A stretch of 64,000 nt of DNA, taken from the NCBI GenBank assembly GCA_964553325.1, contig CAZKKI010000080.1, forward strand, positions 4,914 through 68,913, written 5' to 3'. The DNA is from BMS3ABIN04 sp964553325. GTDB lineage: Bacteria > Bacteroidota > Ignavibacteria > Ignavibacteriales > Melioribacteraceae. Under the pieces are notes generated by a model. It was given only the letters and a program-made list of their open reading frames with translations. It made no database searches and had not been told where the DNA came from. Position numbers and translations under genes: made by a program. Below are positions 26,310-34,643 of the stretch, one piece after another; position 1 is the first letter of the stretch; each line of letters begins with the position of its first letter.

Positions 26310-26343
26310 ACCCGGCTCCGAAAATGGAGTCGGGTCTTTTTTT
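26310..26343 (+). terminator. Intrinsic terminator after the TonB receptor gene
   Basis: ACCCGGCTCC (26310-26319) pairs with GGAGTCGGGT (26326-26335) around a GAAAAT loop, with one G-U pair. It is followed by a run of seven uridines. An A run on the other side makes it usable in both directions, which suits the converging saccharopine dehydrogenase gene ending at 26362. Confidence 0.9.
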
Positions 26344-26361
26344 AACTTCTTACTTATTTAA

Positions 26362-27705
26362 CTACATTGTCTCTCTTTTTTCCTTGAATGCAATTCCAAG
26401 TCCGGCCAATTCGTCTAACACTTTAGTATAAATCATCGGGTGAGTTGGAATTTGACATCCCGAAAGAGGCAATTCTTCGTTCAACAACAATTTGGTTGCA
26501 ATTCCCGCCGGAGCCCCTACGGTTTTTGCAATTGCCGTAAACCTGTCGGGTTCACCGTAATCGGTTAACGTAAGAACAATTTTTTCGGTTTTGTTTTCTT
26601 CGGGATATTCGGCTATTACTTCGTGAATCAGAATAACCATATCCCTTGCGCCTTTCGGCAAAGGCATTTTTCTAACTACCAAATCGATTAATACTTCGGC
26701 GGATGTTCTGTAATTTTTTCCTATTTTCTCATCACTGAACAGACCGAGCCATTTTAAGTTTTCCATAATTTTACCGGTCGGGCTTATATTCAGAAAATTG
26801 GCAATTCTTGCTTCGAGTTTCGGACCCGCGGCATTAAGCGGGAGAAACATTTCGGTAAACTCGGCATATGTTTTGTTTTCGGTTTCCGGTAAAATCAAAG
26901 TTTCGTTAGGGATTCCGAGGCGAATAATTTCGTTCCATGTTTCACTCCAGCCCGGATATCTTAACGTTCCCCGAATCATTGTTTCAACTTTCTGTAGTTT
27001 AAATTGTTTTTGGTAAATAAGCGAATCGCGGTTCGGATAAGCTTCCAGAACTCCCACACCGTCCACGTCTACTTCCCACGTTCTTCTGAAAACTTCGTGA
27101 TAAGGAAGAATTTTTATTCTTCCGTCTTCCAAATACTGTGCACCGGCTTCTCCCGCCATTACAACGTTTCTCGGATTCCATGTAATGCAATATTTCAACG
27201 GATTGGAGTTAACTTCCGGTGCGGGAAGTCCGCTACCGTAAGATATAAAACTTTTAATGTGACCGTTTTTGCTTCTGATTCTGTGAATTAATTGCATTGC
27301 GGCCATGTGATCGATACCGGGATCGAGTCCCATTTCGTTAAGAATCAAAATTCCTTTTCTAACGGCATCTTTATGTAAATCGGTAACTCGGGGATCTTCG
27401 TACGAAGCGGAAATTACATGTTTTCCGTACCTCAAACATTCCAAGGCAATCAAATACTGAAAAACCGGCGCAAGGAAGTTGACAACAACATCGGCATGCT
27501 TAATTAACGTTTGGCGCATAACCGCATCGTTAACATCGAATTCCACAGCATTACCGCGCGGGAACCCGTTAACACTTTTTCTGGCAAGTTCGTAATTCTT
27601 ATCGCATACGGTTACAAACCAATTATATTTTTCGGCTTGTTCCAAAAGGTAAGAAATTAAATAAGGGGCGCTGTAACCGGCTCCCAATACTAAAACGTTT
27701 TTCAT
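26362..27705 (-). CDS. Saccharopine dehydrogenase (glutamate-forming)
   Basis: A 447-residue NAD(P)-dependent oxidoreductase that splits saccharopine to glutamate and 2-aminoadipate semialdehyde in lysine breakdown. The N-terminal Rossmann motif VLVLGAGYSAPYL is followed by a substrate domain with NEMGLDPGIDHMAAMQLI, SYGSGLPAPEVNSNPLKY and TLRYPGWSETW, typical of Lys9/AASS C-terminal domains. The gene encoded 117 bases upstream is the partner lysine-ketoglutarate reductase, so the two halves of the eukaryotic bifunctional enzyme AASS are separate proteins here. AAGGA stands ahead of the ATG. Confidence is high for the family and good for the reaction. Confidence 0.88.
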   Translation of the reverse strand: MKNVLVLGAGYSAPYLISYLLEQAEKYNWFVTVCDKNYELARKSVNGFPRGNAVEFDVNDAVMRQTLIKHADVVVNFLAPVFQYLIALECLRYGKHVISASYEDPRVTDLHKDAVRKGILILNEMGLDPGIDHMAAMQLIHRIRSKNGHIKSFISYGSGLPAPEVNSNPLKYCITWNPRNVVMAGEAGAQYLEDGRIKILPYHEVFRRTWEVDVDGVGVLEAYPNRDSLIYQKQFKLQKVETMIRGTLRYPGWSETWNEIIRLGIPNETLILPETENKTYAEFTEMFLPLNAAGPKLEARIANFLNISPTGKIMENLKWLGLFSDEKIGKNYRTSAEVLIDLVVRKMPLPKGARDMVILIHEVIAEYPEENKTEKIVLTLTDYGEPDRFTAIAKTVGAPAGIATKLLLNEELPLSGCQIPTHPMIYTKVLDELAGLGIAFKEKRETM

Positions 27706-27822
27706 TGTGTGAATTCCTTATCAGAGTTCTGTTTTACAAATACGAGAAAATTCATTCTGAAAACATCAGCAAAATTTTCGAACAATAAAAGAAAAATTTT
27801 CCCGTATTAAATTAATCGAACT

Positions 27823-29136
27823 CTAATCCAGATATTTTAACAGATATTTAAAACCTTCGGTCAATTCACCTTTGTGAGCAATAACCGCATTACAAAATTC
27901 ATCCGGGAGCCCCATACTTCCGTAGGGTTTTGTATAATCGGCCGTTGCAAGTTTCCCGACGAACGGCAGAAGTGCATTACCAAAAAATTCCGACGATTCG
28001 CCAGGCAATTCCGCCGGCAGTTTATCAACGGCAAGAATAACCGGACCGTTACCTTCCCAACCATCGATTATTTTGCCGGTTAACGGTTCATATACAAAAG
28101 CCGGATTATCGGATGTGGTTATTTTAGCCGTTAATTCAATCGAACCTTCGACGTCGCAAGTAATATCACCTATAACTTTTAATTTCGGTTCGGGATTTTC
28201 TTCGTAAAATTTTTTCATAAACTTTTTGGTTACAAGTTTATCGAATTCAGGCGCCCAAAATATCCCGTTAACCAATACGCTGAGATACGGAATATATTTG
28301 TGGAAAATACTTTCGAACTCTTCGGGATGAGATGAAACATATTTCGAATCCCAATCCGTTTTACCCGCTTTGTTTTTATAAATATCAAATTTTGAAAATT
28401 CAACTTTATAAACTTTATTAACCGAGAAATTACCGCTCTGAACAAACTTTTCCAATTCGTTCGCCTTTATTGTTTCGACGGGGAGCAAATCATATACGGC
28501 TTGAGCGCCTTTCGAAACGTTTCCGTAACCGGTAAATCCGGTAACCAACGGAACGACTTCTTCCGGCAGTCCTTTTTCTTTTATTTCCAAGCCCACTTTG
28601 GCAATTGCTTCTTTTGCCTCGTTCAAATTTTTATACTCTTTTGCCTGCTTTATTTCGGCAAACGGTGTTTTTATTCCTTCCGACAAATACTTTCTTCCCA
28701 ATAACCACAACGTGTTTATCATTCCCGCATAACCGGCATAGTTTCCGAAGAATATTATTCTTTTTCCTTCTTTGTTCTTAACCAATTCATAATCAAGTAA
28801 AGTGATTTTTTTATTCAGAATTTCCTTAAGCATGGGCATATTGTATGATTGCCCTTTGATTGTATGCGAGAAAAAACAAAATGCTTTTTCCGGAATAAGA
28901 TCTTCAATGGGCACTTCTTTCACTCCGAAAATTATATTGCATTCGGATAAGTCACCGGTTATTTTTGCGCCCGCTCTTTCATATTCTTCATCCGTAAAAA
29001 CTCTTTGGGTCGAACTTTCAACCAAAACGTTTAAATTCGCATCTTCAATCAGTTTTTTTACTTGGTTCGGGGTTAATGGAGCTCTTTTCTCGGTAGGATA
29101 TTTAGATTCTCTTCTAATTCCTATAGTTTTTTCCAT
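27823..29136 (-). CDS. Lysine 2-oxoglutarate reductase (saccharopine-forming), LKR-like
   Basis: A 437-residue protein of the alanine dehydrogenase/transhydrogenase N-terminal fold. It opens with IGIRRESKYPTEKRAPLTP, the segment conserved in the LKR half of plant and animal AASS. Further LKR-like segments are FFSHTIKGQSYNMPML, GKRIIFFGNYAGYAGMIN and a glycine-rich TGFTGYGNVSKGA motif. The reaction would condense lysine with 2-oxoglutarate to saccharopine. It is the first gene of a pair with saccharopine dehydrogenase, which supports this over alanine dehydrogenase. Direction (degradation) follows from family knowledge. Confidence 0.82.
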   Translation of the reverse strand: MEKTIGIRRESKYPTEKRAPLTPNQVKKLIEDANLNVLVESSTQRVFTDEEYERAGAKITGDLSECNIIFGVKEVPIEDLIPEKAFCFFSHTIKGQSYNMPMLKEILNKKITLLDYELVKNKEGKRIIFFGNYAGYAGMINTLWLLGRKYLSEGIKTPFAEIKQAKEYKNLNEAKEAIAKVGLEIKEKGLPEEVVPLVTGFTGYGNVSKGAQAVYDLLPVETIKANELEKFVQSGNFSVNKVYKVEFSKFDIYKNKAGKTDWDSKYVSSHPEEFESIFHKYIPYLSVLVNGIFWAPEFDKLVTKKFMKKFYEENPEPKLKVIGDITCDVEGSIELTAKITTSDNPAFVYEPLTGKIIDGWEGNGPVILAVDKLPAELPGESSEFFGNALLPFVGKLATADYTKPYGSMGLPDEFCNAVIAHKGELTEGFKYLLKYLD

Positions 29137-29225
29137 ATCGCTTTTCTATCCGTAAATTTGAACATTAAAAAATTCCAGAGAACTAAAAAATTTAACTTGC
29201 TAAGATAACAAAAAGAACGTTAATT

Positions 29226-30659
29226 TCAGTTTACGAATTGCTTGTATTTTTCATATCTGCTCAATATTTCCCTAACGTATCTCACCGTTTCTATTCCGCT
29301 TGCGTAACCGTTTCTAACAACCTCGTCGTTATAAAATTTCGGTTCGGATTTCTTCAACAGGAAAAACTCTACGTTGTTTTCCCATACATTGGGGTTTGCG
29401 CCGTATTTTTCGGCCAGTTTCCGGGCATCAAGTATATGTCCGTACCCGATGTTATATGAAGCCAAAATAAATTTTATTCGTTCGTTTTTATCCTTAATAT
29501 ATTTTGACCATAATTCATCGAGCCATTTCAAATATTTAACGCCGGCTTCAAGACTTTCCAAAGGGTTGTGCGGATTTTTAGCGCCGAAATGTTTAGCTGT
29601 GGAAGGTAACAGTTGCATCAAACCTACAGCTCCCGCCCACGATTTAGCTTTGGGATTGAACTGCGATTCCTGGTAAATCAACGAAGCGAGTAACCGCCAA
29701 TCCCAATCGATTATTTTTGCATATTTTTTAATTTCGTCATCGAAAGGCGAAATTTTCCCGCCGGCAAATGTGAAAAATTCGCTCTTTAGTCTTTTTCTTA
29801 TTCGCCTCCGGTCGGTAAAATACTTTTTATAAATCATGTAAAATTCAAGTGTATTGTTTATTTCACCGAGCCAATGATTTACGGTATCGAGCAATTCGGG
29901 TGAAGTTTTACGTACCGCCCAGGCAATCTTTTGTGGAAAAGAGACCGGAAGATGTACGTCCAAATCCGTATAATAAGTTTGATTCAACAAAGCTACGTTT
30001 TCATCCGCAATAGTATAATCGATTTCTCCTTCGGCAACCATTCTAATCAAATCTTCAACGCTTAAATCCGGATCGGCTTCAACAATGTTGATTTCACCCC
30101 CTATTTCGTCGGAAAGGTTTTTAAGTCTGCTCACAAAAGCCGAACCGCTTCTAACGTGAATTGTTTTACCTTCCAACTGAAGCGGTGAAGTAATTATTTT
30201 CTTTTCGATTGTGTGGAGTTTCATCCTTCGCCAGCCTTTCGGTTTCCTCTGAACCAAAACTTGGCGGGTTGTGTATAACGGTTTGGTAAAGGCAACTTTC
30301 TTCGATCTTTCTTTCGTTACGGTTAAATTGAAAGTAATAATATCGCCTTCGCCGTTATTTAACATATCGAACATTTTGTTAATATCTTTTACAATTTTTA
30401 TCTCCAACTTCAAACCCAAATAATCGGCCAATTTATTCACAAGCTCGTAATCGTATCCCATCGGTTCGCCTTTGTAAATAAAATAACTATACGCATTGTA
30501 TCCCGTTATTGCAACAAGTTTGCCCCTGTTGATAATTTCGGGTAAATCGATATTGAAAATTTCTTTTTGCTTTTTGGGTTTATCGCAACCGGAAACGGAA
30601 AACAGTAAAACAAGGAAAAGAAAAATTCGTATGGTACGGATAATTTTTCCGTTTCGCAT
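29226..30659 (-). CDS. mltF: Membrane-bound lytic murein transglycosylase F
   Basis: A 477-residue lipoprotein (lipobox SVSGC near residue 25). It joins a solute-binding family 3 domain (about 40-270; GYNAYSYFIYKGEPMGYDYELVN) to a C-terminal SLT transglycosylase domain (about 310-450). In the catalytic domain LIYQESQFNPKAKSWAGAVG carries the catalytic glutamate, followed by GLMQLLPSTA and ASYNIGYGHI. This two-domain order and length are diagnostic of MltF, which cleaves peptidoglycan glycan strands; the binding domain regulates activity in response to muropeptides. It is a single-gene unit. Confidence 0.92.
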   Translation of the reverse strand: MRNGKIIRTIRIFLFLVLLFSVSGCDKPKKQKEIFNIDLPEIINRGKLVAITGYNAYSYFIYKGEPMGYDYELVNKLADYLGLKLEIKIVKDINKMFDMLNNGEGDIITFNLTVTKERSKKVAFTKPLYTTRQVLVQRKPKGWRRMKLHTIEKKIITSPLQLEGKTIHVRSGSAFVSRLKNLSDEIGGEINIVEADPDLSVEDLIRMVAEGEIDYTIADENVALLNQTYYTDLDVHLPVSFPQKIAWAVRKTSPELLDTVNHWLGEINNTLEFYMIYKKYFTDRRRIRKRLKSEFFTFAGGKISPFDDEIKKYAKIIDWDWRLLASLIYQESQFNPKAKSWAGAVGLMQLLPSTAKHFGAKNPHNPLESLEAGVKYLKWLDELWSKYIKDKNERIKFILASYNIGYGHILDARKLAEKYGANPNVWENNVEFFLLKKSEPKFYNDEVVRNGYASGIETVRYVREILSRYEKYKQFVN

Positions 30660-31011
30660 AATTTGAGCGGCTCTTGTGTGAATTAAGAAATAAACGTAAC
30701 TCCCGAATTTATTTTAACATAAAGAAAATAAATTTTCAAGTTGATTTATTTTTATTTTGGCGAAATCAATCCTCATTCACCATACAGAACATGTGGCAAA
30801 AATTGCGGGTTTAAATCCCAATCTTACTCCATTTTTTCCTTTCGACGAATTTCATTACCAACCGAATTTAAACAACTGTCATCCAACGGATAAAAAATCC
30901 TTTTAAAATTGTATAATATTGCGTAAAATAACGACAAATGGCCGGTTAAATGAATCTTTTTACTTTAATTATCATCAAATTAATTTGGTAAACTAAAGAA
31001 AGAGGTGTAAA
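30660..31011. other. Intergenic region between divergent mltF and the redox operon
   Basis: About 350 bases separate two divergent units, so promoters for both must lie here. A TATAAT hexamer stands at 30912-30917, but no good -35 match precedes it. The redox operon's ribosome site AAGAGGTG is at the right end. A 49-codon open frame (30757-30906) has only a TTG start and no ribosome site, so it is not called a gene. Confidence 0.4.
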
Positions 31012-31671
31012 ATGTACATTGACGACAAAATAAAAGAAGAAATTAAAAAACAACTATCCGTTCTGAATAAAAAAGTGAAAATAATTAATTTTACTCAAGA
31101 ACTCGAATGTCAGTTCTGCAGGGAAACAAGACAATTACTAACGGAACTTGCAGACATTTCCGATAAACTTGAAATTGAAGTTTACAATTTTTTAAATGAT
31201 AAGGAAATGACCGAAAAATACGGAGTCGATAAAATTCCCGCCACTGTTCTTTTGGACGAAGAAGGAAACGATTACGGAATAAAATATTACGGAATTCCAA
31301 GCGGATATGAATTTTCGTCGTTATTGGAAGACATAATTATGCTAAGCACGGGGAACACTAATTTACCCGCGAATGTAGAAGAGGAAGTAAAAAAAATTGA
31401 TCGTCCCGTTCATATGCAAGTTTTTGTTACGCCCACATGCCCTTACTGCCCCCGTGCGGTGTTAACTGCTCACAAATTTGCGTATCTTAACAACCGAATC
31501 AAATCGGATATGATTGAAGCGACGGAATTTCCGCATTTATCGAATAAATACAATGTACGCGGAGTGCCGAGAACGGTGATAAACGAAACGGAATTTATTG
31601 AAGGCGCCGTTCCCGAAACAATGTTTTTGGATAAAATTAAAGAATCGTTACAAAAAACGAGTGTGAACTAA
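31012..31671 (+). CDS. Protein disulfide oxidoreductase with two thioredoxin folds
   Basis: A 219-residue cytoplasmic protein made of two tandem thioredoxin/glutaredoxin folds. Each has an active-site pair: CQFC at about residues 28-31 and CPYC at about 143-146 (VTPTCPYCPRAV). Each also has the cis-proline loop (GVDKIPATVLL and NVRGVPRTVIN). This is the protein disulfide oxidoreductase family best known from archaea and thermophilic bacteria, which makes, breaks or shuffles disulfides and can accept electrons from thioredoxin reductase-like enzymes. No signal peptide is present. It heads a five-gene operon of cysteine-bearing redox proteins, with the next start overlapping its stop codon by one base. 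Confidence 0.9.
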   Translation: MYIDDKIKEEIKKQLSVLNKKVKIINFTQELECQFCRETRQLLTELADISDKLEIEVYNFLNDKEMTEKYGVDKIPATVLLDEEGNDYGIKYYGIPSGYEFSSLLEDIIMLSTGNTNLPANVEEEVKKIDRPVHMQVFVTPTCPYCPRAVLTAHKFAYLNNRIKSDMIEATEFPHLSNKYNVRGVPRTVINETEFIEGAVPETMFLDKIKESLQKTSVN

Positions 31672-31895
31672 TGAAAATAACAAAATCATTCTTAATAAAA
31701 CGTGTTCTGCCTGTAGTTTTGGGCGGAGCAATTGGTTACGCTTATTATTATTTTATCGGATGTAAATCCGGCAGTTGTGCTATTACAAGCAATCCGTACA
31801 TTTCCGTAATTTACGGAGCTTCGATCGGAGTAATTTACGCACTGCCTTCCACTAAAAAGAAAAAAGAGGAGAATAATGAGCACGAAGATAACTAA
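31671..31895 (+). CDS. DUF6132 small membrane protein with conserved cysteines
   Basis: A 74-residue membrane protein with two helices (about residues 11-29 and 41-58) joined by GCKSGSCAITSNPYIS. The two cysteines lie at the membrane surface. This pattern is the hallmark of DUF6132 proteins of Bacteroidota and relatives, whose function is not established. A charged tail follows. It starts in the stop codon of the disulfide oxidoreductase gene and overlaps the DUF1858 gene by 20 bases. A role in passing thiol equivalents or sulfur across the membrane is inference. Confidence 0.82.
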   Translation: MKITKSFLIKRVLPVVLGGAIGYAYYYFIGCKSGSCAITSNPYISVIYGASIGVIYALPSTKKKKEENNEHEDN

Positions 31896-32091
31896 AGACA
31901 TTGAAATTGAGGACTTGGTGAACGTTTTACCCGATGCCGTTGTATATTTAATGGAACAAGGAATAAGATGCTTAAGATGCGGCGAACCGATTTGGGGAAC
32001 TCTGGAATCCGCAGCCAAAGAAAAGGGATTTTCCGATAAGGATATCGAAAAATTCGTTAAAGAACTTAACGAAATGGCAAATAAAAATTAA
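31876..32091 (+). CDS. DUF1858 redox-disulfide protein
   Basis: A 71-residue soluble protein of the DUF1858 family (hybrid-cluster-associated redox disulfide domain). The cysteine pair is in GIRCLRCGEPIWG (about residues 36-39), followed by a helical segment typical of the family. Such proteins often neighbour hybrid cluster proteins or sulfur-metabolism genes. The ribosome site is AGGAG, inside the end of the preceding gene, so translation is coupled. Probably a small thiol carrier or iron-sulfur/persulfide handling protein; not proven. Confidence 0.83.
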   Translation: MSTKITKDIEIEDLVNVLPDAVVYLMEQGIRCLRCGEPIWGTLESAAKEKGFSDKDIEKFVKELNEMANKN

Positions 32092-32123
32092 TTATCAATA
32101 AACTAAATGAAGTTGGAGACAAA

Positions 32124-32744
32124 ATGAATCAATCCAAAGAAACTAATAAATCGGCAAGTTTTCTTTCCGATCCGAAAAAACGAAGTTACTTATATACCGG
32201 CGGGTTTCTGCTTGTTGTTCTCATATTGTTTATTATGAACAATATAAACGGTACACCGGAAGAAGGTCCGTTACCCCCGAATTACACCGAAGCTTCGGGT
32301 AAAACATTAACTTTATCCGATTTGAAAGGAAAAGTTGTAATTCTGGATTTTTGGGCTACTTGGTGCCCGCCTTGCCGTAAAGGAATTCCGGATTTAATCG
32401 ATGTTAAAAAGAAATATGCAAAAGATGTTGAAGTGGTGGGAATTTCCGTTGACGAAATGTCCAGAAATACGAAAAGCAGAGTTGTTCCGTTTATAAAAGA
32501 ATACGGAATTAATTATCCCATCGTTTATGCGGATATGAACGTTATTCAAAATTTCGGCGGAATCCGATCCATTCCAACAACTTTCTTAATAGATAAAGAA
32601 GGAAACGTTGTAGCAAAATACGAAGGTTTGCTACCGAAAAAAGTATTGGAAGAAGAAATAGAAAAAGCAATCTCGGGTAAAGGTGAATTTCCTTACAAAG
32701 TTAAGGCACCCGATTTCACATTACCGTTAGCGGAGGCAAAATGA
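32124..32744 (+). CDS. Membrane-anchored TlpA-like thioredoxin
   Basis: A 206-residue protein with one N-terminal membrane helix (about 24-42) and a TlpA/ResA-type thioredoxin domain outside the membrane (about 55-190). The active site is FWATWCPPCRKG (cysteines about residues 80 and 83) and the cis-proline loop is IRSIPTTFLID. ResA/CcmG relatives reduce disulfides in apocytochromes. The C-terminus ends VKAPDFTLPLAEAK, which looks like the first strand of another AhpC/TlpA domain and may be a vestige. It overlaps the next gene, a haem lipoprotein, by 4 bases. Confidence 0.9.
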   Translation: MNQSKETNKSASFLSDPKKRSYLYTGGFLLVVLILFIMNNINGTPEEGPLPPNYTEASGKTLTLSDLKGKVVILDFWATWCPPCRKGIPDLIDVKKKYAKDVEVVGISVDEMSRNTKSRVVPFIKEYGINYPIVYADMNVIQNFGGIRSIPTTFLIDKEGNVVAKYEGLLPKKVLEEEIEKAISGKGEFPYKVKAPDFTLPLAEAK

Positions 32745-33331
32745 GGAAAAACGTAGTTTACGCTCTTCTTATTTCGCTTACAGTTCTGTTTTCTTGTTCG
32801 GAAACAACCGAAATAAACGAAACGGTAAAAAACGAAATGCGTTCGGCTGCAAAAGGATTTATGACGGAACTTAAGGGCGTTCTCGTTGCAAATATGAAAA
32901 GCGGCGGACCCGTAAAAGCAATTTCCGTTTGCGCCGATACCGCACAAGAATTAACCAAAAATTACGCCGAAAAAGTTAAATTGAATTTGAGAAGAGTAAG
33001 CCTTAAAGCAAGAAATCCGAAAGACAAACCCGACGAATTTGAAAAAGAAGTGTTAATTAAATTCGATGAGATGAGATTAAACAATGAACTTAAACCCGAA
33101 ACCGAAATTTTCGAAATCGATGAAATAAACGGGAAAAAAGCAATCCGTTATATGAAACCGATTGTTACCAAAACCGTCTGTTTGAATTGCCACGGGGACG
33201 ATAATCACGTTAAACCCGAGGTGCAAAAATTATTGAAAGAGAAATATCCGGACGATCCGGCAAGAAATTATAAAGAAGGCGATGTAAGAGGAGCCATTTC
33301 AATTGTGAAGTTCGTGGATAATCAAGAATAA
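32741..33331 (+). CDS. DUF3365-type c-haem lipoprotein
   Basis: A 196-residue exported lipoprotein (signal peptide ending in lipobox VLFSC, about residue 20). It has a DUF3365 (Tll0287-like) domain. One c-type haem-binding motif, CLNCH, lies at about residue 148, in TKTVCLNCHGDD. Family members bind one haem and are thought to act in redox sensing or electron transfer. It is the last gene of the redox operon and overlaps the TlpA-like gene by 4 bases, so the thioredoxin could serve its cytochrome maturation or exchange electrons with it. A terminator lies just downstream. Confidence 0.86.
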   Translation: MRKNVVYALLISLTVLFSCSETTEINETVKNEMRSAAKGFMTELKGVLVANMKSGGPVKAISVCADTAQELTKNYAEKVKLNLRRVSLKARNPKDKPDEFEKEVLIKFDEMRLNNELKPETEIFEIDEINGKKAIRYMKPIVTKTVCLNCHGDDNHVKPEVQKLLKEKYPDDPARNYKEGDVRGAISIVKFVDNQE

Positions 33332-33360
33332 AGCAGATAATCAAATAATAAATGTTCGTT

Positions 33361-33388
33361 AATCCCCTCATTTTTCGAGGGGATTTTT
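33361..33388 (+). terminator. Intrinsic terminator of the redox operon
   Basis: AATCCCCTC (33361-33369) pairs with GAGGGGATT (33377-33385) across a 7-base loop, running into a five-base uridine tract. It lies 29 bases after the haem lipoprotein stop. Confidence 0.9.
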
Positions 33389-33591
33389 ATTTACGTCATA
33401 AGTTATGCAAATCCGACTCAAGTAATGTCGTGTGGAATACACTAATTTATTTTTTAAGCGGAATATAGAAATTGATGTCACGTCCGCGTTTTTATTCTTT
33501 CCTAAAAATACTTTGTACAATTCCACTTAACCTTTCTCGATTCACTTCTCCAACTTTCGAAAACAACGCTCTCTCCAACCGTGCAAAATAT

Positions 33592-33623
33592 TTCGTAAGT
33601 TACGGTAAAAAAATACTTACGAA
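33592..33623. promoter_or_regulatory. Inverted repeat upstream of the ECF sigma gene
   Basis: A perfect 9-base repeat, TTCGTAAGT (33592-33600) and ACTTACGAA (33615-33623), with a 14-base A-rich spacer, ends 37 bases before the sigma factor start. The arms are about two helical turns apart centre to centre, which suits a dimeric regulator as well as an RNA hairpin. No uridine run follows, so it is not a terminator. The regulator is unknown. Confidence 0.4.
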
Positions 33624-33660
33624 TTGAATAAAATCGTTTCCGAAGTGTATAATAAATGAA

Positions 33661-34200
33661 ATGACAATGAAAAAGTTATTTAATCCGGGATTGTCGGAAA
33701 AAGAGAAAGAAGAATTCGAAAAACTTGTTAAATCGAACATGAAGCGCGCTTATTTTGTAGCATACGGATTTCTCGGTTCGAAAGACGATGCCGTAGAAAT
33801 TTCGCAAGAAGCGTTTTTGAGGGCGTATACAAATTTTAAAAAATTCGATCGCTCTAAAAATTTCTTCACTTGGTATTACAAAATACTTAAAAATTTATGC
33901 TTGAACTTTTTACGTGATTCAAAAATAAAGAGACAAAATGACTATTTGGAACCCGATGTACTAGAATCGGGAGAATATAATCCAAGGGAAAATATCGAAA
34001 AAAAGGAATTGCATAAAATCATGGGAAAAGCAATAAACACACTGAATTTTGAAGACAGGGAAATTATCGTATTGAAAGAATTCCAAAATATGAGCTATAA
34101 CGAAATTGCCGAAGTTCTGGAAATTCCTGTAGGTACGGTTATGTCCAGATTATATTACGCAAGAAAAAAATTAGCAACAAAACTGAAAGGAATGATTTAA
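33661..34200 (+). CDS. ECF-type RNA polymerase sigma factor
   Basis: A 179-residue sigma-70 family factor with only regions 2 and 4. Region 2 (about residues 20-95) includes DAVEISQEAFLRAYTNFKKF and FFTWYYKILKNLCLNFLRD. Region 4 (about 120-175) has DREIIVLKEFQNMSYNEIAEVLEIPVGTVMSRLYYARKKL split by the helix-turn-helix. It directs transcription of a stress or envelope regulon, probably including its own operon. The stop overlaps the next start by one base, and the next gene is the probable anti-sigma factor. An alternative start two codons downstream (33667) is possible; no clear ribosome site decides. Confidence 0.92.
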   Translation: MTMKKLFNPGLSEKEKEEFEKLVKSNMKRAYFVAYGFLGSKDDAVEISQEAFLRAYTNFKKFDRSKNFFTWYYKILKNLCLNFLRDSKIKRQNDYLEPDVLESGEYNPRENIEKKELHKIMGKAINTLNFEDREIIVLKEFQNMSYNEIAEVLEIPVGTVMSRLYYARKKLATKLKGMI

Positions 34201-34643
34201 TGAACAAAAGATTTGTCGAACTTCTTCAAAAATATTTGGATTCGGAAATAAGTAATGAAGAGAAGGAAGAATTAAACTCGATAATAAATGAAAACGAAGA
34301 ATTCAGAAAAGAATTCGAGGAACAGATAAAAGTACAGGAGGTACTATCAAAAATGAAACTTAAAAATCCTTCAAGTGAATTTTGGGATGCTTATTGGACC
34401 GGACTCTATAACAAAATTGAACGCGGACTCGCTTGGATAGCAATTTCCGTAGGGGCATTAATTCTAATCGCTTACGGCAGTATTCAAGCGGTAGAACAAT
34501 TTTTCGGCGATACGGAAACTCCGGTGATTGTTAAAATCGGAACGGTCGCTTTGGTTTTCGGATTGTTAATTTTGCTGTTTTCAGTATTACGGGAGAAATT
34601 TTATACTTCCAAACGCGATAAATATAAGGAGATTCAAAGATGA
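34200..34643 (+). CDS. Probable membrane anti-sigma factor lacking the zinc motif
   Basis: A 147-residue protein with a soluble helical N-terminus (residues 1-70; LQKYLDSEISNEEKEELN) that resembles the anti-sigma domain of ZAS proteins. The His-Cys-Cys zinc ligands are absent; there are no cysteines at all. Two membrane helices follow (about 77-97 and 110-130). Position directly after the ECF sigma gene, with a one-base overlap, makes it the likely inhibitor holding the sigma factor at the membrane. The call is from context and topology. Confidence 0.7.
   Translation: MNKRFVELLQKYLDSEISNEEKEELNSIINENEEFRKEFEEQIKVQEVLSKMKLKNPSSEFWDAYWTGLYNKIERGLAWIAISVGALILIAYGSIQAVEQFFGDTETPVIVKIGTVALVFGLLILLFSVLREKFYTSKRDKYKEIQR

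Larger units (their letters stand above)
33332..33660. other. Intergenic region between redox operon and ECF sigma operon
   Basis: About 330 bases without a credible gene. It holds the terminator of the redox operon at its left end and an inverted repeat 38 bases before the sigma factor start. No long open frame was seen on either strand. Confidence 0.5.

Noticed and set aside
30757..30906. 49-codon open frame upstream of the redox operon
   Set aside because: It has only a TTG start, no ribosome site and no recognisable motif; it lies in a promoter region.
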